From contig CAYHHE010000029.1 of the NCBI GenBank assembly GCA_964356295.1, positions 1 to 29,084 of the forward strand: 29,084 nucleotides of DNA, read 5' to 3'. A model generated the notes under the pieces. That model saw only the letters and a program-made list of their open reading frames with translations. It made no database searches and was not told where the DNA came from. The DNA comes from CAVQGZ01 sp964356295. Its GTDB lineage: Bacteria; Actinomycetota; Actinomycetes; Jiangellales; Jiangellaceae. Shown piece after piece: positions 21,330 through 29,084 of this stretch. Every line of letters begins with the position of its first letter. The stretch's first letter is position 1. Both the position numbers and the translations under genes were made by a program.

Positions 21330-22586
21330 CCTGCCGCTTGTGCGGCTCAGCGGGGAGGGCGCGCGGGGGGAAGGCAGCACCGCACAGGCGGCCATCAGCC
21401 GGACGGCCAGGCCGATCGCGTCCTCGTCCGGGTCGAAGGTGCCTTGGTGCAGGTCGGCGGCCCGCGTGTCGCCCGGGTGCCGCACGCCCAGCCGGGCCAG
21501 CGCCCCAGGGACCTTCTCCAGGTACCAGGCGAAGTCCTCGGCACCGAGGCTCTGGTCGGTCGGGACGGCGCCGTCCGGCCCGAGGACCGCCACCGCGGCC
21601 TCCCGCATGAGCTCGACCGATGCCGCGTCGTTGACCACCGGCGGCACGCCGCGGTAGGTGTCGACCTCCGCGGTCACCCCGAACGGCGCGACCAGCTGCT
21701 CGGCCAGGTCCGCCGCCAGGGCCGGGGCGGTCTCCCAGGCGTCCGGGTCGAGGCAGCGGATGGTGCCCTCGGCCCAGCCCTCCGCGGGGATCGCGTTCGC
21801 CACGTGCCCGGCGTTGACCCGCCCCCACACCAGGCTGACCCCAGCTCGCGGATCGAGCCGGCGGCCGAGGACGGCGGGCAGCTGCGAGACCAGCACGCCG
21901 AGGGCGTGCACGACGTCCTGGGTGAGGTGGGGACGCGCGGTGTGCCCCCCGTCCCCGGACAGCCGCACCAGGATGCGGTCGCTGGCCGAGGTGATCGGCC
22001 CGACGGTCAGCCCGAGCTTGCCGGTGTCGAGGCGGGGGTCGCAGTGCAGCGCCAGGATGCGCTCCACACCGTCGAGCCCACCGGCCTCGATCACCTCCTG
22101 CGCCCCACCCGGCATGATCTCCTCCGCGGGCTGGAAGACCAGACGGACGGGTCGGGGCAGCAGCCCCTCCCGCGCGAGCTCGGCGAGCACCAGCCCGGCT
22201 CCGAGCACCACGGCGCTGTGCACGTCGTGCCCGCACGCATGGCACACCCCGGGCACGGTGGACCGGTAGGGCACCGACTTCTCGTCGCGGACCGGCAGCG
22301 CGTCGATGTCGGCCCGCAGCGCCAGCCTCGCCGCAGGCTCGGTCACGTCCGCCGATGGCGCGCCCGGGACTGGTGCCGGGTCGATGTCGCAGACCAACCC
22401 GGTGCCCGGCAGCAGCCGAGGTGCAAGACCGGCCTGTCGAAGCCGGGCGGCCAGCACCCGCGTGGTGCGCACCTCGGCTCGCCCGAGCTCGGGGTGGGCG
22501 TGCAGGTCCCGCCGCAGCTCGACGGCGTCGGCCTCGACCTGCTTGGCCAACCGCTCCACCTCGCCGAGCAGATCGACCGCTGACAC
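21327..22586 (-). CDS. M20-family amidohydrolase
   Basis: 419 residues from a GTG at 22586, with GAGGGCGGG upstream; a longer frame adds 46 residues of unlikely character. It is a metallo-amidohydrolase of the aminoacylase/hippurate hydrolase/IAA-amino acid hydrolase group. Visible elements are RRDLHAHPELG (25-35), LRADIDALPVRDE (90-102), the metal-binding CHACGHDVHS (115-124), FQPAEE (151-156) with the catalytic Glu, the dimerisation-domain GGHTARPH, and a C-terminal GAEDFAWYL. It should cleave N-acyl or N-carbamoyl amino acid amide bonds, but the substrate cannot be read from sequence. It is upstream of, and on the same strand as, the nucleoside operon with 43 nt between. Co-transcription is possible, though a separate promoter is suggested at its stop codon. 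Confidence 0.88.
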   Translation of the reverse strand: MSAVDLLGEVERLAKQVEADAVELRRDLHAHPELGRAEVRTTRVLAARLRQAGLAPRLLPGTGLVCDIDPAPVPGAPSADVTEPAARLALRADIDALPVRDEKSVPYRSTVPGVCHACGHDVHSAVVLGAGLVLAELAREGLLPRPVRLVFQPAEEIMPGGAQEVIEAGGLDGVERILALHCDPRLDTGKLGLTVGPITSASDRILVRLSGDGGHTARPHLTQDVVHALGVLVSQLPAVLGRRLDPRAGVSLVWGRVNAGHVANAIPAEGWAEGTIRCLDPDAWETAPALAADLAEQLVAPFGVTAEVDTYRGVPPVVNDAASVELMREAAVAVLGPDGAVPTDQSLGAEDFAWYLEKVPGALARLGVRHPGDTRAADLHQGTFDPDEDAIGLAVRLMAACAVLPSPRAPSPLSRTSGR

Positions 22587-22662
22587 CGCGCACCCGCCCT
22601 CGAGACCAGCCCGGACGCCTCGCGAGTCGCCGAGCACTGCCACCGCACGCCGGGATCGGCCC

Positions 22663-22668
22663 AGGGTA
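22663..22668 (-). promoter_or_regulatory. Possible -10 box of amidohydrolase gene
   Basis: TACCCT on the minus strand fits TANNNT and would start transcription about 70 nt before the chosen GTG. This is weak evidence, based on one hexamer in the 22587-22813 divergent intergenic region. Confidence 0.25.
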
Positions 22669-22781
22669 GCCGCGACGACGCGCTCGTCACCTCCCACGCA
22701 CGGGGGACGGACTCGGCCAGGCACCCGTGGAGTCGCTCACCGGAGCGTTTCACCTGGTTCTCCCCTGATCGGCACTGTCGA

Positions 22782-22787
22782 TACGAT
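22782..22787 (+). promoter_or_regulatory. Probable -10 box of sdhCDAB
   Basis: TACGAT (TANNNT) lies 26 nt before the proposed sdhC GTG, preceded by the most AT-containing part of the divergent intergenic region. It would leave a short leader containing GGGAAG. No confident -35 box is seen. Confidence 0.45.
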
Positions 22788-22813
22788 GGGCAGCAGGGCA
22801 AGTCGGCAGGGAA

Positions 22814-23212
22814 GTGGGTGAGCACGTGCCAGCCGTTCCAGCAGCGCCCGCCGGGACGCTCTACCGAGGCCGCGAGGGGATGTGGTCGTGGGTGGCCCAT
22901 CGGGTGACCGGTGTGCTGCTGTTCTTCTTCCTCTACGTCCACGTGCTCGACACCGCCCTGGTCCGGGTCTCCCCCGAGGCCTACAACACGGTGATGGCGA
23001 CCTACAAGAACCCAGTCGTGGGGTTGCTGGAGGTCGGGCTCGTCGGGGCCGTGCTGTTCCACGCGTTCAACGGCGTTCGCGTCGTCCTCATCGACTTCTG
23101 GTCCAACGGTCCCCGCCACCAGCGGCAGATGCTGTGGACGGTCATCGCGCTCTGGGTGCTGCTGATGATCCCGTTCATGATCCGTCACCTCGGCAACGTG
23201 TTCGGGGAGTGA
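22814..23212 (+). CDS. sdhC: Succinate dehydrogenase cytochrome b556 subunit
   Basis: 132 residues with three transmembrane helices (about 27-48, 68-90 and 105-125). It anchors SdhAB and forms the quinone and heme b site. MWSWVAHRVTGVLLFF is the SdhC signature corresponding to the HRxTG element; VHVLD and LFHAFNGVR supply candidate heme-ligand histidines. The start is uncertain: GTG at 22814 or the in-frame GTG at 22826; the residues between carry no conserved features. First gene of the sdhCDAB operon, followed after 8 nt by sdhD. Confidence 0.92.
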   Translation: MGEHVPAVPAAPAGTLYRGREGMWSWVAHRVTGVLLFFFLYVHVLDTALVRVSPEAYNTVMATYKNPVVGLLEVGLVGAVLFHAFNGVRVVLIDFWSNGPRHQRQMLWTVIALWVLLMIPFMIRHLGNVFGE

Positions 23213-23220
23213 GGCAGACG

Positions 23221-23673
23221 ATGGCCACCGCACAGCTCCCGCCGCCCGGAGTCACCGGCTCCCGATCGATCCAGCCGCGCTCGAGCCGATCGAACTTCGA
23301 GCTCTACGGCTGGATCTTCATGCGGGTCTCGGGTGTGCTGCTCGTCGTCCTGGTGATCGGCCACCTGTTCGTCAACCTGATGGTCGGCGAAGGCATCAAG
23401 GCGATCGACTTCGCGTTCGTCGCCAACAAGTGGGCCAGCCCGTTCTGGCAGGTGTACGACCTGCTCATGCTGTGGCTGGCGATGCTCCACGGCACGAACG
23501 GGCTGCGCACGGTCATCAACGACTACGCCGAGCGGGACCAGACCCGCTTCTGGCTCAAGGCCCTTCTCGTGGTCTCGGCGGCAGCGATCATCGTGGTCGG
23601 GACGCTGACCATCTTCACCTTCGACCCGTGCATCGACCCCGAGTCCACGCTCGAGGTCTGCCAGATCGACTAG
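23221..23673 (+). CDS. sdhD: Succinate dehydrogenase membrane anchor subunit
   Basis: 150 residues with a hydrophilic N-terminus (1-35) and three transmembrane segments (about 38-56, 76-96 and 113-135). RSNFELYGWIFMRVSGVLLVVLVIGHLFVNL and LWLAMLHGTNGLRTVINDY are characteristic SdhD segments; His54 and the MLH histidine are likely heme/quinone-site residues. Much longer upstream readings of this frame overlap sdhC and are rejected; the ATG at 23221 gives the expected size. The gene sits 8 nt after sdhC and 7 nt before sdhA. Confidence 0.9.
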   Translation: MATAQLPPPGVTGSRSIQPRSSRSNFELYGWIFMRVSGVLLVVLVIGHLFVNLMVGEGIKAIDFAFVANKWASPFWQVYDLLMLWLAMLHGTNGLRTVINDYAERDQTRFWLKALLVVSAAAIIVVGTLTIFTFDPCIDPESTLEVCQID

Positions 23674-23680
23674 GAGCCCC

Positions 23681-25455
<1,775 letters not shown>

Positions 25456-25456
<1 letters not shown>

Positions 25457-26193
25457 TGGAAGTGACGCTGCGGATCCGCCGGTACAACCCGGAGACCGAC
25501 TCTGAGCCGCACTGGGAGGACTACACGGTTCCCGCCCAGCCGACCGACCGGATCCTCGACGGCCTGCACAAGGTCAAGTGGGACATCGACGGCACGCTCA
25601 CCTTCCGCCGGTCCTGCGCGCACGGTGTCTGCGGCTCGGACGCCATGCGCATCAACGGGCTCAACCGGCTGGCCTGCAAGACCCTGGTCAAGGACCTCGA
25701 CGCGTTCACCCAGCTCGGTGACGGGACGCTGGGGGCGGGCAAGCCCATCACGGTCGAGCCGATCAAGGGCCTCCCGGTGCTCAAGGACCTCGTGGTCGAC
25801 ATGGAGCCATTCTTCGACGCCTACCGGTCGGTCATGCCGTTCCTGATCACCACCGGGAGCGAGCCCACCCGCGAGCGGCTCCAGAGCCCGGTCGAGCGGG
25901 CCCGTTTCGACGACACCACCAAGTGCATCCTGTGCGCGGCCTGCACGACCTCATGCCCGGTGTACTGGACCGACGGGCAGTACTTCGGGCCCCAGGCCAT
26001 CGTCGGCGCTCACCGGTTCATCTTCGACAGCCGGGACGAGGGGGCGGCGACGCGGCTGCAGATCCTCAACGACACCGAGGGCGTGTGGCGGTGCCGGACC
26101 ACCTTCAACTGCACCGATGCCTGCCCCCGCGGCATCGAGGTGACCAAGGCCATCCAGGAGGTCAAGCGCGCCCTGATCTTCGGCCGCGTCTGA
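25456..26193 (+). CDS. sdhB: Succinate dehydrogenase iron-sulfur subunit
   Basis: 245 residues; carries electrons from FAD to quinone. The [2Fe-2S] site is CAHGVCGSDAMRINGLNRLAC, with Cys54, Cys59, Asp62 and Cys74. The third ligand position is Asp rather than Cys, as also occurs in E. coli SdhB. The [4Fe-4S] motif is CILCAACTTSCP and the [3Fe-4S] motif is CRTTFNCTDACPRGIEVTKAI. Start and stop overlap with sdhA by one base, so production of the two subunits is coupled. The operon ends here, converging on the RNA-ligase-like gene with 7 nt between stops and no obvious terminator hairpin. Confidence 0.97.
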
Positions 26194-26200
26194 CCGCAGG

Positions 26201-26692
26201 CTACCGACCCAGCGGGAACTCACCCACCACCTGCCACGCGTCGCGGCGGTGCTCGTACATCGTCACGGCGGTGACCAGGTAGCGCGCCTGGAACGTGGTC
26301 AGCGCAAGGAACGCCTCGTCCAGCTCGACCTCGGGTAGGTCGTGCGCGATCGTCACATGGGGGTGGTAGGGGAACGCCTGCTTGGAGAACAGCGGTCCCG
26401 AGCGGAGGTCCGCGGCCAGCGTCTCGCAGCTGCCGATCCCGTCGACGACACCGACGAAGACGACTGGCGACACCGGACGGAACGTGCCGGTGCCGCGCAG
26501 GTGCACCGCGAAGGGGTCGTGATGGCGCGCGACTTCGCCCACGTGGTCGACGATCTCGGCGAGGGAGGCCTCATGCACCTGTGTTGGCGGCACCAACGTG
26601 ATGTGCGCGGGAGTGGGCGGCGGCCGCCCCTCGGCGAACGTGCGGTAGGCGTCCAGAGCCGGCCCGTGCGGCCGCGGCACGGGCAGCACCAC
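26201..26692 (-). CDS. 2'-5' RNA ligase / cyclic phosphodiesterase-like protein
   Basis: 163 residues with the 2H phosphoesterase fold. Two HxT motifs are visible, HIT (30-32, in AHITLVPP) and HVT (111-113, in HPHVTIAHD), placed about 80 residues apart as the family requires. Such enzymes hydrolyse 2',3'-cyclic phosphates or ligate 2'-5' RNA ends; the cellular substrate is not known. The listed start is the first conventional codon, a GTG at 26692 with no good ribosome site. The frame stays open upstream and continues a plausible first beta strand (VLPVLGVVLPVP) up to a CTG at 26728, which overlaps the trpS stop as CTGA. The true start may be that CTG. Confidence 0.82.
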   Translation of the reverse strand: MVLPVPRPHGPALDAYRTFAEGRPPPTPAHITLVPPTQVHEASLAEIVDHVGEVARHHDPFAVHLRGTGTFRPVSPVVFVGVVDGIGSCETLAADLRSGPLFSKQAFPYHPHVTIAHDLPEVELDEAFLALTTFQARYLVTAVTMYEHRRDAWQVVGEFPLGR

Positions 26693-26724
26693 TCCGAGGA
26701 CAGGCAGGACCGGTGTCTCCCCCG

Positions 26725-27759
26725 TCAGCGTCTTCCCGGGACGAAGCCGACCCGGTCGTAGACGGCCCGCAGCGTCTGTCCTGCCACGGACGCTGCCCGG
26801 CCGGCACCGGCCAGCAGCACCTCGACCAGCTCGTCGGGGTTGTCCATGAGCTGCAGGGTGCGCTCCCGGAACGGCGTGAAGGTCTCCACGACCACCTCGG
26901 CGAGCTCCTTCTTCAGCTCGCCGTAGCCGCGGCCGACGTAGTCGTCCTGGACCTGCTGCGGGGTGCGGCCGGTGAGTGAGGCGAGCATGACGGCGAGGTT
27001 GGTGACGCCGGGCTTGGACTCCGGGTCGATGAGCACCTCACGGCCGGTGTCGGTGACCGCCGAGCGGATCTTCTTGGCGTTGACGGCGGGGTCGTCCAGC
27101 AGGTCGAGCACGCCCCCGGGCGTCGAGGTCGACTTGCTCATCTTGGCGGTCGGGTCCGCCAGGTCGAGGATCTTCGCCGTGCCGGACATGATGAACGAGG
27201 CCGGCAGCACGAACGTGTCGCCGTAGCGGCTGTTGAACCGCTGGGCCAGCGTGCGGGTCAGCTCCAGGTGCTGGCGCTGGTCCTCCCCGACCGGCACCCG
27301 GTCGGCCTGGTAGAGCAGGATGTCCGCAGCCTGCAGGACGGGGTAGGTGAACAGCCCGACGGTCGCCCGTTCGGCACCGCCCCTGGCGGTCTTGTCCTTG
27401 AACTGCGTCATCCTGCTGGCCTCGCCGAACCCGGTCAGGCACGACAGCACCCAGGCCAGCTGGGCGTGCTCGGGCACCTGGCTCTGCACGAACAGCGTGC
27501 ACCGCTGGGGGTCGAGTCCGGCGGCCAGCAGCTGGGCTGCAGCGAGCAAGGTCCTCCGACGCAGGGTGGCAGGCTCGTGCTCGACGGTGATCGCGTGCTG
27601 GTCCACCACGCAGTAGAAGGCGTCGTGGTCGTCCTGCAGGGCCACCCAGTGCTTGAGCGCACCGAGGTAGTTGCCCACGTGGAAGGAGTCGGCGGTCGGC
27701 TGGATGCCGGACAGTACCCGGGGCATCTCCAGGGCAGCGGGCGGTGACATGCCGGGCAT
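26725..27759 (-). CDS. trpS: Tryptophanyl-tRNA synthetase
   Basis: 344 residues, class Ic aminoacyl-tRNA synthetase that charges tRNA-Trp. The HIGH-equivalent lies in TADSFHVGNYLGALKHW (His27) and the KMSKS loop is at 206-210 (TAKMSKSTSTPGG). SGIQPT near the start, GEDQRQHLELTRTLAQRFN and the C-terminal helical anticodon-binding region are all typical. The first ATG (27759) directly follows the TGA of the CorC-like gene; a second at 27750 is equally near the conserved core, and neither has a strong ribosome site. No trp-specific leader or T-box is present, as the gene lies immediately behind another. Confidence 0.96.
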   Translation of the reverse strand: MPGMSPPAALEMPRVLSGIQPTADSFHVGNYLGALKHWVALQDDHDAFYCVVDQHAITVEHEPATLRRRTLLAAAQLLAAGLDPQRCTLFVQSQVPEHAQLAWVLSCLTGFGEASRMTQFKDKTARGGAERATVGLFTYPVLQAADILLYQADRVPVGEDQRQHLELTRTLAQRFNSRYGDTFVLPASFIMSGTAKILDLADPTAKMSKSTSTPGGVLDLLDDPAVNAKKIRSAVTDTGREVLIDPESKPGVTNLAVMLASLTGRTPQQVQDDYVGRGYGELKKELAEVVVETFTPFRERTLQLMDNPDELVEVLLAGAGRAASVAGQTLRAVYDRVGFVPGRR

Positions 27760-29064
27760 TCAAGCAAACGCGTCCGCGTCCTCAGGCGAGGGCGGCGGCA
27801 GCGCGCTGACCCGTACCCGGGCGATGCGGCGCCCGTCCAGCTCCAGCACCTCGAGGCGGTGGCCGAGCGCCTCCACCGCCTCCCCCGGCTCCGGCAGCTT
27901 GCCGAGCTGGGAGATGACGAAGCCGGCGACGGTCTCGTAGGGACCCTCCGGCAGCTCCACGCCGGTCTGCTCGGCGAACTCGTCGAGGTTCAGCAGTCCA
28001 TCGACCTCGCCGAGCCGCGGCCCCGCCTCCTCCGGACCGGGGATGTCGTACTCGTCGCGGATGTCGCCGACGAGCTCCTCGACGAGATCCTCCATGGTGA
28101 CGATCCCGTCGGTGCCCCCGTACTCGTCGACCACGATGGCCAGATGGCTGCCGGTTCGCCGCATCTCGGTCAGTGCCGGGAGCAGGCGCTTGGTCCCCGG
28201 CAGGAAGAGCACCTGCCGCGCCAGGCTGCCCACGCGCACCGTCCGCCCGGCCATGTCCGGGTCGAGCAGGTCCCTGACGTGGACGAACCCGGCGACGTCG
28301 TCCGGCGAGCCCTCGATGACCGGGTACCGCGAGTGCGGCTGGTCCGCGGCGTGACGTACCGCGGTGCTCACCGGGAGGTCGGCGGAGAGGAAGTCCACCT
28401 CGGTGCGCGGCACCATCACCTCCTTGATCTGACGGTCACCGGCCTCGAACACATCTCCCACGATGCGCCGCTCCTCCTCGCCGAGCTCCTCGTGGCCGGA
28501 GACGATGTCGCGCAGCTCCTCGGAGCTGATCTGGTCGCGACCCGCCTCGGGGTTGGCCCCCAGTACGCGCACCACCACGTCGGTCGACGCCGAGAGCAGC
28601 CAGATGACCGGGCGGACCAGGGTGGCGAGCACGTCCAGCGGCGGGCCGAGGACCAAGGACACGCGCTCAGCCCGCTGCAGCGCCAGGCGCTTGGGCACCA
28701 GCTCGCCGAGCACCAGCGACGTGTAGGCGATGAACAACGTGATCAGCACGAGCGCACTGGTGGCGGCGGCCTCCGGTGCTAGCCCCCAACCCTCGAGCAC
28801 CGGGGCGACGTCGTCGGCCAGCGTCGCGGCACCGAAGGCAGCGGAGAAGAAGCCGGCGACGGTGACGCCGATCTGCACGGCCGCCAGGAACCTGTTCGGG
28901 TCGTCGGCCAGCCGGGCGAGCCTCGCTCCTCGTCGACCCTGCGTCGAAAGGGCCCGGATCTGGCTGTCGCGCAGCGACACCAGAGCGATCTCGGCAGCGG
29001 CAAAGAGGCCGCCGATGAGGATGAAGAGCAGGACGAGGAGCACATTGCCCCAGGTGGTACCCAT
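27760..29064 (-). CDS. CNNM/CorC-type membrane protein with CBS pair
   Basis: 434 residues, HlyC/CorC (DUF21-CBS-CorC) family. The N-terminal CNNM domain has about four hydrophobic segments (about 5-25, 60-80, 95-115, 135-160) and the features FAAAEIALVSLRDSQIRAL and ELVPKRLALQRAE. A cytoplasmic acidic helix follows (EELGEEERRIVGDVFE), then two CBS motifs (about 210-330, including VMVPRTEVDFL, SRYPVIEG, GSHLAIVVDEYGGTDGIVTMEDLVEELVGDI) and a C-terminal CorC_HlyC domain (about 350-425). Homologues transport or regulate Mg2+/Co2+; older annotations call them hemolysins. The ATG lies 20 bases from the window edge, so an upstream partner of the same family, common in actinobacteria, cannot be checked. 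Confidence 0.93.
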   Translation of the reverse strand: MGTTWGNVLLVLLFILIGGLFAAAEIALVSLRDSQIRALSTQGRRGARLARLADDPNRFLAAVQIGVTVAGFFSAAFGAATLADDVAPVLEGWGLAPEAAATSALVLITLFIAYTSLVLGELVPKRLALQRAERVSLVLGPPLDVLATLVRPVIWLLSASTDVVVRVLGANPEAGRDQISSEELRDIVSGHEELGEEERRIVGDVFEAGDRQIKEVMVPRTEVDFLSADLPVSTAVRHAADQPHSRYPVIEGSPDDVAGFVHVRDLLDPDMAGRTVRVGSLARQVLFLPGTKRLLPALTEMRRTGSHLAIVVDEYGGTDGIVTMEDLVEELVGDIRDEYDIPGPEEAGPRLGEVDGLLNLDEFAEQTGVELPEGPYETVAGFVISQLGKLPEPGEAVEALGHRLEVLELDGRRIARVRVSALPPPSPEDADAFA

Positions 29065-29084
29065 ACCGGCTCAGCCGCGGGGAT

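Noticed and set aside
25609..25679. Missing cysteine in the SdhB [2Fe-2S] site as a sign of a broken enzyme
   Set aside because: Asp at the third ligand position is a known natural variant in functional SdhB proteins such as that of E. coli.

Overview
The window is about 29 kb of very GC-rich DNA, densely coding, with GTG and TTG starts, 1- to 4-nt stop/start overlaps and TANNNT-type -10 boxes. A two-domain Pta next to AckA, a BMP-type nucleoside ABC system followed by cdd and deoA, and sdhCDAB all point to an actinobacterium (Actinomycetota). I cannot assign family or genus from the sequence alone. No rRNA, tRNA, CRISPR, IS element or phage gene was seen, and no gene-free stretch exceeds 300 bp.

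Layout. (1) 7-1547, minus strand: a PASTA-like membrane-anchored protein and an unknown protein with an HEVGH motif. (2) 1732-12157, plus strand: a gamma-glutamylcyclotransferase-like protein, purine nucleoside phosphorylase, a phosphosugar mutase (probable phosphopentomutase), DeoC, a split ALDH16-like pair (complete aldehyde dehydrogenase plus a catalytically incomplete partner), a uridine-kinase-like P-loop protein, Pta and AckA. (3) 12164-12795, minus strand: a VapBC toxin-antitoxin pair. (4) 13010-21283, minus strand, transcribed from 21283 downwards: BMP lipoprotein, ABC ATPase, two permeases, cytidine deaminase, thymidine phosphorylase, a predicted beta-propeller protein and a cupin. 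(5) 21327-22586, minus strand: an M20 amidohydrolase. (6) 22814-26193, plus strand: sdhCDAB. (7) 26201-29064, minus strand: a CNNM/CorC-type membrane protein, TrpS and a 2'-5' RNA ligase-like protein.

How the genes fit together. The central 20 kb reads as a nucleoside uptake and degradation locus. The BMP/ABC transporter imports nucleosides, Cdd deaminates cytidines, and DeoA and PunA release pentose-1-phosphates. The phosphomutase would give (deoxy)ribose-5-phosphate, and DeoC cleaves deoxyribose-5-phosphate to acetaldehyde and glyceraldehyde-3-phosphate. The ALDH pair plausibly oxidises the acetaldehyde, and Pta-AckA interconvert acetyl-CoA, acetyl phosphate and acetate. Succinate dehydrogenase lies beyond.

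The most unusual non-coding features are: a 42-bp palindromic element present twice in intergenic DNA (36/42 identical, with a change that restores pairing), one copy abutting a 15-bp tandem repeat; four probable leaderless promoters with near-constant -10-to-start spacing; a hairpin between the transporter's lipoprotein and ATPase genes; and a 17-bp inverted repeat inside the ATPase gene carried by codons atypical for the region.
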